Below the pieces are notes generated by a model. The model saw nothing but the letters and a program-made list of their open reading frames with translations, was not told where the DNA came from and did no database searches. 44,872 bases of DNA from positions 1-44,872 of the forward strand of contig JADHSZ010000018.1 of assembly GCA_016776635.1 (NCBI GenBank). Direction: 5' to 3'. This stretch comes from Alphaproteobacteria bacterium. Its GTDB lineage: Bacteria > Pseudomonadota > Alphaproteobacteria > UBA11136. This document shows, piece by piece, positions 32,886 to 43,397 of the stretch. The translations under genes and the position numbers were made by a program. Each line of letters starts with the position of its first letter. Within the stretch, counting starts at the first letter, position 1.

Positions 32886-33968
32886 CTACGCTTTCGATCC
32901 TCGCGCCCGGCCCAGAGTCATCCGCCCGCCATCGGCCAGAGCCACCCACGCCGTGGCGTCTCCCGCCCTCTCCATCATCTGCGCCCCCCGCCGCGCCTCC
33001 ATAACCGAGAGCGCCGTGGACAGGGCGTCGGCATCGGCGGCCCGGGGCGCCATCACGGAAACGCCGGCCACGGACTGAGGACTGTTCCCGGAATCAGGGT
33101 CGATCAGATGATGAAAGCGTCCCTCGCGGTCGAAAGTGAATCCGTGGGGCGCGGAGCTGGCCAGGGCGCGGTTGCGCAGTTCCACCATGTTTTCCCCAAC
33201 TCCTTTATCACGGCCAGCCCCCTCGTCATGAGTTCCCGCCGCCGCCGTCAGGCCCACGCGCCAGGCCCGGCCTTGTGGATGGCCGCCAAGGGCGCGGGTC
33301 TCGCCAAGCTGGATCAGTACATTGTCCATGCCCTCGGCGCGCAATAATTCGGCCACGCGGTCGGTGATATAGCCTTGGGCGATCCCGTTCAGGGTCACCG
33401 CCATGCCCTTGCGGGCGAAGGAAATGCGCCGCGCCGTCACATCCACGCTGCGATAATCCACCAGCGCCCGGACCCGCTCCAGCGCCTCGGCATCGGGGCC
33501 GTTTTCATCTCCGGGATGGGCGGCGAAGTGATCGGCGTAGAGCCGCCACAAGGGTTGCACGGTTACATCGAAGGCGCCGCCGCTGAGATCACCGAAACGG
33601 CGACAGGCGCTCAACAGGCGCACCATGTCATGGGAAGGCCCATCAAGCCGGCCGCTCTGGTTGAGACGGGAGAGATCGGAAGAAGAACGGTAGAGGCTGA
33701 AAATCCGTTCCAGCCGCTCGATTTCATCCCGGCACATGACCACAAGACGCCGCGCCGCCTCACGGTCGGGGTGCGAGAGGATCATCCGCGAACTGGTGCC
33801 CAGCGCCGTGCCGTTCCATTCAAAGAGAGACCCGTCCCGTCCGGCGGCTCGCGCCGCGCCGGGAACCGACATCATCAGCGGCAGTCCCGCCGTGGCGGCG
33901 AAAACCCCGATTGCCCGCCTGCGGGAAACCTTTACCCGCCGGACGGAAGTATTCCCGTCATCCCGCAT
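32886..33968 (-). CDS. nirX: ApbE-family flavin transferase, NirX/NosX type
   Basis: ApbE proteins attach FMN through a phosphoester to a Thr in periplasmic flavoproteins, here most likely NirI. The 360-residue protein has a Tat-type signal (SRRRAIGVFAATAGLPL) and ApbE motifs: GTALGTSSRMI near the N terminus, ERIFSLYRSSSDLSRLN, MAVTLNGIAQGYITDRV, FHHLIDPDSG and the metal-binding ADADALSTAL. The start at 33968 is chosen because GGGAGG lies eight bases upstream; it overlaps the nirI stop by 11 bases. The order nirI-nirX between nor and nir genes matches the nirIX pair of Paracoccus denitrificans. Confidence 0.85.
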   Translation of the reverse strand: MRDDGNTSVRRVKVSRRRAIGVFAATAGLPLMMSVPGAARAAGRDGSLFEWNGTALGTSSRMILSHPDREAARRLVVMCRDEIERLERIFSLYRSSSDLSRLNQSGRLDGPSHDMVRLLSACRRFGDLSGGAFDVTVQPLWRLYADHFAAHPGDENGPDAEALERVRALVDYRSVDVTARRISFARKGMAVTLNGIAQGYITDRVAELLRAEGMDNVLIQLGETRALGGHPQGRAWRVGLTAAAGTHDEGAGRDKGVGENMVELRNRALASSAPHGFTFDREGRFHHLIDPDSGNSPQSVAGVSVMAPRAADADALSTALSVMEARRGAQMMERAGDATAWVALADGGRMTLGRARGSKA

Positions 33969-36195
33969 CCACATGGCCTCCCTCTCTTGCCGCATCGTTC
34001 GCGGCATCCGCCTCCTGCGCCGCCTGATAGGTCTCTTTGCGTTCGCGGCGGCTGATCATGGGCGGACAGCGGTGATCGTCGTAATAAAGTACCTGGCAAT
34101 GCATACAATAGATGCATTCATTGGGATTGATCTGGCCGTTGGGATGGATCGCTCCCACCGTGCATTCCTGGGCGCAGATGCGGCATTCCCGGCCGCATTG
34201 GGGACGCCGTTTCAGCCATTCGAACATGCGGCCACGGGCCGGGATCGCCAGCGCCGCCCCCAGAGGACAAAGATAGCGACAGAAGAAACGCTCGATGAAC
34301 AGCCCCGCCACAAGAAGACCACCGGCGTACGCCACGAAAGGCCAGGCGCGCTGGAAGTTAAGCGAGAACACGGTCTTGAAGGGCTCCACCTCGCTCAGCA
34401 CCACGGCCTCGCGCATGGAATAGAAAGACAGCCCGAGAAGGCCAAGAAACAGCATGTATTTGACGGGCCACAGCCGTTCCTGGACCGCGAAGGGAACATC
34501 TATCTGCGGCACCCGGACCTTCTGGGCCACCTCGTTGAGAAGCTCCTGTAACGCTCCAAAAGGACACAGCCAGCCGCAATAAACGCCGCGTCCCCAAAAC
34601 AACAGAGCCACGGCCACGAAGCACCAGAGAATAAAAATCAACGGCCCGAGCAGATAGAATTCCCAGCTGAAGGCGGTGACCAAAGACTGCAAGAAGGTAA
34701 TCACGTTAATAACCGAAAGCTGAGCCCCGGCATACCAGCCGATCCATAGCGTGGTGAACGCCAGGAAACCAAGGCGGAAAAAACGGTAGAATTGCGGACG
34801 GCGCTCCATGGAATCCTGGAAAACCAGGGCACCAAGAAGGATCAGCAAAGCCACGCTAAGGACGACGATCTTTCCCCGGTTGTCGGCCCAGGCATGTTGC
34901 CAAAGAGGCCAGGATGCCCGTTCCGCCGCTACGTCTTCCACGCCGGCGGCGCGCCCTATCAGCTCCCCGGGCAAGCGGTAGGGCAAGGTGAATGCTGCGT
35001 AATCCTCTATCTCCTCTCCCTTCGCATCCGTATAGGATCTGACGACGAGAATCTCCAGCCGCCAGGGCTGCGCCGGGTCGAATCCGCTCCCCGGGGAAAG
35101 GGTGAACAGACCCAGTTCCCGCAATATGGGCGCCCCCTCCACAGCCAGGGACTCTACGCGCCGATGATCCCCGGTATTAAATTTGAAAGTGTTCTCCCCT
35201 TGAATAATCTGAATACGGTCAAAGACGATGTTCTTCACATAGGCCGTTCCCTTGAAGGAGTAGCGCCCGTCACCGGCGATCAGGATCATCTGCGCTCCCG
35301 GCTCCAGATCGGAAGAGAGACGGCCGAAAAGATGATCCCCCAAAAGATTACGGCCAATCAGCGCCGGCGTGGCCAAAGCCGCATAAAGATCAATAAAACG
35401 GCCCCTGGGTTCCCCCAACTGTTGCTTCATTCGTTTTATTGATTTGGCAGGCACCCCCTGGGCGGCGAAGGCCTGCAATACATCGCTGTTGTACAGGCGC
35501 AGGACGGCTATGGCCCCTTCCCTGAGCAGAGCACTCCAATCCTTGCTTTCGAAGCGGTCATAATCCACCACGCCACGCCCATCATCCTCGAGGGGCGGCA
35601 GGATTCCCCGCGAACGCGCCATTGCCCGTGAGGCGCGCATGATCACATCATTGACAACCGCGGTGGTGATGGAAGCGCCGCTGAGGATATCGACCGCGGC
35701 TTCTTCCGTTGCCGTTTCCAATACCGTTTCTGGTGTTGTTTCCTTACTCTTGTCGGCAACCGGCGTTACCCGGGTGGCCACGTGAAACCCCACATATTGC
35801 TGCATGTGCTGTTCCAGGTCCGCATCCTTAATGCCGATCACCAGAATCGGCTCGTGATGTTCGCGCAACTCCAGCCCGGCAATCTTTCCTTCAAGGTCAA
35901 GGCCAATGACGATATCCAGGGGCTTGCCCGAAAACCCCGTGGACCCCACCACCTGGCGGCTGGAAAAGACATAGCCAAGCTGCTTGTCGCCACGATAGAC
36001 GGCAATGGCGGGGGGATTACCCTGAAGGGGGCCGAAGCCGTCGGCGGCGGGAAAGATGCGCGCAAGAATCCTCGGCTCGAAAAAGTCCGCCGCGTCTTCA
36101 TTCGCATGGGCCGGGATTACGATGGCCCGGCAAAACAAACAGGCTACGAACAGGAATACCAGGTATGTAAATCTCAAGTATTTACAAGACATCAA
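33958..36195 (-). CDS. nirI: NosR/NirI-family flavin-ferredoxin membrane protein
   Basis: A 745-residue membrane protein. A signal/anchor (about 8-28) leads to a periplasmic FMN-binding domain with SGASIT at 172-177, the ApbE target Thr motif. Four to six helices follow, from about 440 onward. CGWLCPFGA and CRYLCPLGA are paired Cys loops. A cytosolic ferredoxin end has CGRECRICAQEC and CIYCMHCQVLYY, with an extra C-terminal cysteine. The NosR paralog supports N2O reductase, whereas NirI is needed for nirS expression. No nosZ is in the window and the gene sits beside nirS, so NirI is preferred. It is divergent from nirS, and nirX follows. Confidence 0.85.
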   Translation of the reverse strand: MMSCKYLRFTYLVFLFVACLFCRAIVIPAHANEDAADFFEPRILARIFPAADGFGPLQGNPPAIAVYRGDKQLGYVFSSRQVVGSTGFSGKPLDIVIGLDLEGKIAGLELREHHEPILVIGIKDADLEQHMQQYVGFHVATRVTPVADKSKETTPETVLETATEEAAVDILSGASITTAVVNDVIMRASRAMARSRGILPPLEDDGRGVVDYDRFESKDWSALLREGAIAVLRLYNSDVLQAFAAQGVPAKSIKRMKQQLGEPRGRFIDLYAALATPALIGRNLLGDHLFGRLSSDLEPGAQMILIAGDGRYSFKGTAYVKNIVFDRIQIIQGENTFKFNTGDHRRVESLAVEGAPILRELGLFTLSPGSGFDPAQPWRLEILVVRSYTDAKGEEIEDYAAFTLPYRLPGELIGRAAGVEDVAAERASWPLWQHAWADNRGKIVVLSVALLILLGALVFQDSMERRPQFYRFFRLGFLAFTTLWIGWYAGAQLSVINVITFLQSLVTAFSWEFYLLGPLIFILWCFVAVALLFWGRGVYCGWLCPFGALQELLNEVAQKVRVPQIDVPFAVQERLWPVKYMLFLGLLGLSFYSMREAVVLSEVEPFKTVFSLNFQRAWPFVAYAGGLLVAGLFIERFFCRYLCPLGAALAIPARGRMFEWLKRRPQCGRECRICAQECTVGAIHPNGQINPNECIYCMHCQVLYYDDHRCPPMISRRERKETYQAAQEADAANDAAREGGHVDAG

Positions 36196-38288
<2,093 letters not shown>

Positions 38289-38314
38289 TCCGCTGATTCG
38301 GTGATCTCGTATTA

Positions 38315-38344
38315 ACGGCCGGGCGGCATATGCCGCCCGGCCGT
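38315..38344. terminator. Bidirectional terminator-type palindrome
   Basis: A perfect 30-base palindrome: ACGGCCGGGCGGCAT and its reverse complement, seen as a 13-bp stem with loop ATAT. It lies between the convergent nirS (stop 38288) and hemerythrin (stop 38415) genes, so it can end both transcripts. No T-run follows on either strand beyond a short AT-rich stretch. Confidence 0.7.
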
Positions 38345-38414
38345 AACTTTATAACCGGAACCTTGAAACAGAGGCTTTAGAGGGACTTAACACGGAGCGC
38401 CTCTCCCCGCGCCG

Positions 38415-38870
38415 TTATTTCCTGCTTGCCTCGAAATCCAGGTTCACCTCGTTAATTTCATTGTTCTTGCCCACTGTCCAGGTTTCGTAATCCTTGTCCA
38501 TCCCCATGATATGCTCCTTGAGCCAATCCTCCAGAAATTCGCTCAGGCTGTTCACCATGAACTCATCGGCGCCACCGGCGGCGGCGTCGAGGAAGCGCTT
38601 GACGCCGGCTGCAAAGGCTGTGTGAACCTGTCTGTGTCTGTTTAAATGGGGGTAACTGCAGACTTCCATCACCGCCTCCTCGCGCTTGAAGTGATAGTCC
38701 GTATATTCATAAAGCTCCGTAAGAACTTTAGTGATGGCCTCGCTCTGGTTGCCTTCCTCGTTAAGCGAGCGAAGTTGCTTGAACAGTGAAAATAATTTTT
38801 GATGGTCCTTGTCGATAATATCGACGCCGACGCTCATTTCATCGGTCCATTCGACGGGAACTTTTTTCAC
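38415..38870 (-). CDS. Bacteriohemerythrin (second copy)
   Basis: This 151-residue diiron protein has the ligand pattern H23, H60-x3-E64, H79-x3-H83 and H120-x4-D125. The length exceeds the first hemerythrin by a C-terminal tail (EINEVNLDFEASRK), and the two are only distant paralogs. It may sense or scavenge NO/O2. GGAGG lies before the ATG. It follows the cupredoxin gene by 93 bases, at the end of the nirS2 operon strand; a GGGG/CCCC hairpin in the gap may separate the transcripts. Confidence 0.9.
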   Translation of the reverse strand: MKKVPVEWTDEMSVGVDIIDKDHQKLFSLFKQLRSLNEEGNQSEAITKVLTELYEYTDYHFKREEAVMEVCSYPHLNRHRQVHTAFAAGVKRFLDAAAGGADEFMVNSLSEFLEDWLKEHIMGMDKDYETWTVGKNNEINEVNLDFEASRK

Positions 38871-38963
38871 TTCACCACCTCCGTTATCCGGGTTTGTTTT
38901 TTGTCCACACTCGTGAGAAAGACTCCATCACAGCGGGGTCAGCCCCCCGGGCCAAGAGACAAT

Positions 38964-39422
38964 TCAGGGAACCACCGTGACTTTACCGGTCATGCCCTCC
39001 TGTTTCCCATGGGGTCCGCACAAATAGGGGTATTCTCCGCTATCCGCAAACTGGTGCTCCCAGCTTTCTTCGGGAAACAGACGATCCGTTTCCTCGATCC
39101 CCGCCACCTTGAGCCAGACACTGTGGCTGGTGCGCTTGTCCACATTGATCCAACGCACCGTTGTCCCGGCCGTCACGGTCAGGTCCATGGGGCAAAAGTT
39201 GTATTTGTACATTTTCACGACGGACACATCGCCGCTCTCCCCGTCGAAGAGCTCCTGATAGCGTTTCTCAGCCTCGGCGCAGATTCTCTCTCTTTCCTCG
39301 TCCGCCAGTGCCACCGGCGGCGTGATCAGTATCGCCGCGAGGACCAGCCCCGCGCTCGCCATAGCCGCCACCGGCAAGAATCGGTAATTCCCACGGCGCG
39401 GCCATTTACATTTTGACGGCAT
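38964..39422 (-). CDS. Cupredoxin (plastocyanin/amicyanin-like) electron carrier
   Basis: The 152-residue protein has a signal peptide (about 13-40, AILITPPVALA) and a cupredoxin fold. Type 1 copper ligands are visible: H100 (TSHSVW), C135-x2-H138 and M144 (YLCGPHGKQEGM), with the His-to-Met gap one residue longer than in plastocyanin. It would carry electrons in the periplasm, most likely from the NapC fusion to NirS2. The start at 39422 overlaps the stop of the NapC fusion by 17 bases; GAAGAGG lies upstream. A second acidic helix precedes the fold (DEERERICAEAEKRYQEL). Confidence 0.8.
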   Translation of the reverse strand: MPSKCKWPRRGNYRFLPVAAMASAGLVLAAILITPPVALADEERERICAEAEKRYQELFDGESGDVSVVKMYKYNFCPMDLTVTAGTTVRWINVDKRTSHSVWLKVAGIEETDRLFPEESWEHQFADSGEYPYLCGPHGKQEGMTGKVTVVP

Positions 39423-41178
39423 TAATGCCTGCCTCTTCGTTGTCGAGTCCCAGCGAGTATTCCAGTGAAACATGATGGAACCGGGCCAGGGTGTAATCGT
39501 CATGGATGGCGATCCCCACCGTATAGAGCTTGCCCGGCTCGATGGTGACGCCGCCGGGTTTGTCCGCCTTGAGAGGACGGGTCACGGTCACGGTCCAGAC
39601 GCCATCGGCGAAACCTCCGCTGAAGGTAACGCCTGAGTCCCCGCTCATGGCCCGCTGCGCCAGCACGGAACCGCTTTCCGATTTGCCCTCGCCGATCTTA
39701 ACACGCATCAGGTCCATGAAAGCCCCAGCACCTTTCAACTCCTCGATCTCCGATGCCGGCTTGAGCTTGTCCCAGCCACCACGGGGCTTGTCGTCGTTGC
39801 CCTTGATCTCGATCTCACTGCGGGTTTCCTTCAGATACTTGGTGATCCCATCCGCCGCGCCGAGCCGTTTGGCGAGATCGCCCGCGGCGGTGACGGCGGC
39901 GGCGTCAGGATGATCGGGCATGTAACGGGAATCGTGATGACAGGTAACCCAACAGCCCGCGCTGTCGGCAGCGTCCACCTTGCCGTCGTCAAACATGACG
40001 GCCAGCTTGACTTGGTTATCGGGGTCCATCTTGCCGCCATCCACGAAGGGCGCCGGCGTATGCTCGGTTCCCGGCCATTGGAAATGCATGTAGAGGTTTT
40101 CGCCGTCATGGGCGGCCTTGACGTTGACCTCGATATGGCCGCGTTTGCCGGGAATGGGCGTAGCCTCGGCCTTTTCGCCACTGGCCAGAATCCTGCCCAT
40201 CTTGTCCTGCTCGTCCTCATGGCACTCGGCGCAGGGATCGCCCAGTTTCTTGATGGCGCGCGCACCGCCATGGTCGCTCCCCTTGAGTATCCACTCCATG
40301 GAGGTCTGACCGGGATAGAAGAGAACGATGTCGCGGCCCGGAATATTGCCCCAGGCAGGCCCGCCGCCCGGTGATGGTGCGGATGCGGGTGCACTCTCGG
40401 CTACTTCCGCCTTGCCGCCTGTTTCGGGCGCGGGGGGCTCGGCCATGGGCGCCGCCGCCGCTGGCGCCGCGGCGGGTGTTTCTTTTTCCGCAACTGGCTC
40501 CTCGACAGCGAATTCCGCAGCTAATTCAGCAGCGGTCAGAACCTCAAGCTTGCGCGGGTCGGGCTTACCGTCATAGAAATCCTCGTCATCGTCGAGAAGC
40601 TTGTGCACGGCCCTGTGAGCGACACCTTTGTGGCAGTCGATGCAGGTCAGGTTGTCCACAAGCGCCAACTCATGCTGCTTTCTCGCCCGGCGCTGCTGCT
40701 TTTCACCCTTCATTGCTTGCCAAGTGTGGCAGTTGCGGCACTCGCGGGAGTCCGTTTCCTTCATGGATTTCCACACATGCTTGGCGAGGGTGAGGCGCTT
40801 GGCCTCGAATTTTTCGGGCGTGTCTATGCTGCCCAACATCCAGTGCAAGATCTCGTTGCTGGCCCGCAGCTTGCGCAGGGCCCTGTCGAGCCAGGGCCGG
40901 GGGACGTGGCAATCGGGGCAGGTGGCCTGAACTCCGGTGCGATTCTGGTAGTGGGGGGTCTTCTTATATTCCTGATAGACGGTGCTCTCCATCACATGGC
41001 AGCTGATGCAGAACTCCAGATTATCGGTGGATTCAATGGCCACGTTGAGACCCGCCCAGCAGACGATTCCGATGGCAAAAAAGGCTCCCGCGCCGATAAG
41101 CGTGGAACGGACCGGCGACATGATGATCGACTTAACGAGCCGGTTTGTCAGAAAATGGCGAAATTTATCCACAGTCAT
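39406..41178 (-). CDS. NapC/NirT tetraheme cytochrome fused to EB-dehydrogenase-like heme domain
   Basis: This 590-residue protein starts with an anchor helix (about 25-48) and a NapC/NirT tetraheme quinol-dehydrogenase domain with CxxCH at C57, C87, C147 and C179. An Ala/Pro/Glu linker (about 215-275) leads to a second domain with CxxCH at C316 and a rare CxxxCH (CWVTCH, C409-H414). The C-terminal region (about 275-590) resembles the EB_dh heme domain of ethylbenzene-dehydrogenase gamma subunits and periplasmic cytochromes. It would take electrons from quinol to the periplasm, bypassing bc1. A transcript terminator-like hairpin separates it from nirS2. Confidence 0.82.
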   Translation of the reverse strand: MTVDKFRHFLTNRLVKSIIMSPVRSTLIGAGAFFAIGIVCWAGLNVAIESTDNLEFCISCHVMESTVYQEYKKTPHYQNRTGVQATCPDCHVPRPWLDRALRKLRASNEILHWMLGSIDTPEKFEAKRLTLAKHVWKSMKETDSRECRNCHTWQAMKGEKQQRRARKQHELALVDNLTCIDCHKGVAHRAVHKLLDDDEDFYDGKPDPRKLEVLTAAELAAEFAVEEPVAEKETPAAAPAAAAPMAEPPAPETGGKAEVAESAPASAPSPGGGPAWGNIPGRDIVLFYPGQTSMEWILKGSDHGGARAIKKLGDPCAECHEDEQDKMGRILASGEKAEATPIPGKRGHIEVNVKAAHDGENLYMHFQWPGTEHTPAPFVDGGKMDPDNQVKLAVMFDDGKVDAADSAGCWVTCHHDSRYMPDHPDAAAVTAAGDLAKRLGAADGITKYLKETRSEIEIKGNDDKPRGGWDKLKPASEIEELKGAGAFMDLMRVKIGEGKSESGSVLAQRAMSGDSGVTFSGGFADGVWTVTVTRPLKADKPGGVTIEPGKLYTVGIAIHDDYTLARFHHVSLEYSLGLDNEEAGINAVKM

Positions 41179-41259
41179 ACTCCGTTATCTTCCCTCGCAA
41201 GCCCGGCTTAAGGCGCGCCTGTCGCCTATTGTAAGCCACAGTCTTCTCTCCGTAGAACG

Positions 41260-41305
41260 AAAAAGAAGAGGACAGATGCCAACAGGCACCCATCCCCTTC
41301 TTTTT
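41260..41305 (-). terminator. Terminator/attenuator between nirS2 and the NapC fusion gene
   Basis: On the minus strand AAAAAGAAG (41305-41297) pairs with CTTCTTTTT (41268-41260). The stem continues with GGGA/TCCT and TGGGTGCC/GGCATCTG (with wobbles) to about 21 bp around a four-base loop. The 3' end is T-rich (CTTCTTTTTC). It starts 36 bases after the nirS2 stop and lies 82 bases before the next gene, so some readthrough is probably needed for the downstream genes. Confidence 0.75.
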
Positions 41306-41340
41306 TGCTTCCGGTCGACATAATCAACACTGTGTAAGGA

Positions 41341-42978
41341 TCACGTCTTGTGGTGCATCCTGTTATAGACGTTGAATTTGCCGGTCGGTGTTTCAAGATT
41401 CTTGATACGGGTCTTTTCCTCCAGGGTCTTGGTGTCGTAAACGACGATTTCACCCTTGAGCCAGTCCTTCTTGCCACCACGGGCCCAGACCGATACCCAC
41501 ATCTCGCTGCCGCCCTTGTTGAATTCGATATGGACGGCGACGGCTTTCTCCAGCTCGGTAACCCGGATGGTCTTGATCATCTTCCGGGTCTCCTTGTCGA
41601 GAATCTTGATCGACTGCTGAATCTCGGGCTCGGGATGCTTGGTCTGATCCATGGCCACGAAAGACACGTTGGGATGGGTGCGGATAAACAGACCCGGACC
41701 GTCGGTGGCGGCCTTGTAACAGACCTTCCAGGCCTGATCAGGATGGCCCTTGGGATCGTTGCCCCAGGCGGTCATCTTGCCCTCGCCCAGATGCACGGTG
41801 CCGCCGACCGGACCACATTTGGGGTCCACCCAGTTGGCGCCCGGCCCCGGATGAGGCTTCTTGCCGGTTTCAATTGAGGCCACGAACTTACGGTCAATGG
41901 AATCCATGATCTCCATCCGGTTGGAAGCGTTGGCGGCGATCTGGAAATAACGCAAGGTAGGATCGAAGAAGCCGTCATGAAGGAATTTGTGGCTGTCGAT
42001 CTGGTTAATCTGGAGATTGTCGATGTCGCTGTAATCCACCTGCCACAGCTGACCCAGCTCCTTGACGGCGACGATCCAGGTCGGGGCCTCTGGCGTGTTG
42101 TAAATAGCCGCCACACGCGCCTCCTCAACATATTCACCGTCCACGTTGACGCCACGGGTGGAGATTACCTTAAGAGGCTCCATGGTCCCGGCGTCGAGAA
42201 TGACAAAGTGAGGCGGCCAGTAGCCACCGCCGATCACGTATTTGTCTTTCCATTCTCCGAAGTGGGAAACGGCCACGTCGCGAGCGTCATAGGCGACTCG
42301 GGCCTCGGCGACCACCTGCGGCGGGTCCATCCACAGATCGATTTTCGTCATCTTGCCGTCACGGCCCTGGGTGTACCAGAAGCGGCCGTCGGAGGATTCC
42401 TTAATCACATGGATGGCGTAGCCGGTGTCGATCTTGGCTACCACTTCCTTGGTGTCACCATCGATGACCCCTATCTTGCCGGCGTCACGAAGGATGACCA
42501 GGAAGTAGTTCTCCCAGTTACCGGTATGTTGGGGCTTCTTGGGAAGATCCTCGGGCTTAACGTGCACCTTCCAGCTTTCCTTCATCTGCGCCAGGGACAT
42601 CTCCGGCGGCTCGGGCGGTGGCAACTGGATATAGGTCGCCAGCTTGGCGATCTGTTCCTTGGTGAAGATATCGTCGAAGTTGTTCATGCCGCCCTCGGTG
42701 CCGAGGGTGATGATCTTTACAAGACGTTTCTGGCCGAGCTTTAGAGTTCCCTTACTGTCTTTCGAGGGGCCGGGTTCCAGATTCTTTCCGGTCGCTCCCT
42801 TGCGCAACACTCCGTGACAGCCGGCGCATCTCTGGAAATACAGGGTCTTGGCTTCGTCAAAGTCTTCCTTCGACATTGTCGGAGCCGCCTTGTCGGCAGC
42901 TATCGCCGGAGCCGAGAAGCCCATGGCAAAACCCGCCACCATGGCAACCGCCGTTACAGCAAAGATATATTTTCTCAT
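41341..42978 (-). CDS. nirS2: Second, divergent cytochrome cd1 (NirS-like) nitrite reductase
   Basis: This 545-residue periplasmic protein has a signal peptide (about 1-27), c-heme C51-x2-C54-H55 with axial M98, and d1 ligands H190, H334 and H376 with the catalytic pair again 42 apart. All catalytic residues are kept, so it is likely active. It differs strongly from the window's own nirS: the propeller end (KHPEPEIQQSI, WARGGKKDWLK, NRMHHKT) diverges, and a GHPDQAW segment is conserved. Nitrite is the likely substrate; other nitrogen oxides cannot be excluded. GGGAG is seven bases before the ATG. The NapC fusion and cupredoxin follow. Confidence 0.85.
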   Translation of the reverse strand: MRKYIFAVTAVAMVAGFAMGFSAPAIAADKAAPTMSKEDFDEAKTLYFQRCAGCHGVLRKGATGKNLEPGPSKDSKGTLKLGQKRLVKIITLGTEGGMNNFDDIFTKEQIAKLATYIQLPPPEPPEMSLAQMKESWKVHVKPEDLPKKPQHTGNWENYFLVILRDAGKIGVIDGDTKEVVAKIDTGYAIHVIKESSDGRFWYTQGRDGKMTKIDLWMDPPQVVAEARVAYDARDVAVSHFGEWKDKYVIGGGYWPPHFVILDAGTMEPLKVISTRGVNVDGEYVEEARVAAIYNTPEAPTWIVAVKELGQLWQVDYSDIDNLQINQIDSHKFLHDGFFDPTLRYFQIAANASNRMEIMDSIDRKFVASIETGKKPHPGPGANWVDPKCGPVGGTVHLGEGKMTAWGNDPKGHPDQAWKVCYKAATDGPGLFIRTHPNVSFVAMDQTKHPEPEIQQSIKILDKETRKMIKTIRVTELEKAVAVHIEFNKGGSEMWVSVWARGGKKDWLKGEIVVYDTKTLEEKTRIKNLETPTGKFNVYNRMHHKT

Positions 42979-43397
42979 GTGATATCTCCCAATCTGATTC
43001 GGAATTTGCGAGGGAAAAGGCCGTCCTTAGACCACCTTCGAATCGTTCTCTCCATTCCGGAATCTGACAACAAAATAGATCAAGGGCGTGTAGGTATTCG
43101 CCGACCTTACTATAAAATCCATATTTGAAACGGAGACAAAATGCCGCATTAAAATACAGAAGAAACAGAGGCTTTTGATCACCAAGTAGATTAACCTTGG
43201 CTGCCTTTGTGAATAGTGCGCCCTCACCTTGTCATCCGTGACATTGCGTAAATGGCGTTGCGCGGATCTAGCGGTGGCGGACAACAAGCCGGAGTCCTCC
43301 GCCGTCATCTCCGGGCATGTTCGAAATTTTAAACCGGGCCCACAACAGGACCGATGGAACTTTAATCTTAGGTTGCGTTAATAATAAAAGGATGGAC
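42979..43397. other. Divergent regulatory region between nirS2 and nirC
   Basis: About 420 bases with no credible gene; the open frames in it have no binding site and an unlikely composition. It must hold the promoters of both nirS2 and nirCF. Apart from the TGTCA-N4-TGACA site it shows no structure I could name. Confidence 0.45.
43230..43243. promoter_or_regulatory. Candidate CRP/FNR-type operator TGTCA-N4-TGACA
   Basis: TGTCA-TCCG-TGACA is a perfect five-base inverted repeat with a four-base spacer, the geometry of FNR/NNR/DNR sites (TTGAT-N4-ATCAA), but with different half-sites. It lies 251 bases before nirS2 and 154 before nirC. A nitrogen-oxide-responsive regulator binding here is a reasonable guess only. 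Confidence 0.35.

Noticed and set aside
33958..36195. Calling the gene nosR
   Set aside because: The family fits, but no nosZ or other nos gene is present, and the position between nor and nirS with nirX matches nirI.
43175..43186. Half FNR site TTGATCACCAAG near nirS2
   Set aside because: Only one half-site matches; the second arm is wrong.
43027..43308. 93-codon minus-strand ORF in the nirS2-nirC gap
   Set aside because: No start signal, not similar to anything I know, and it lies in the expected promoter region.
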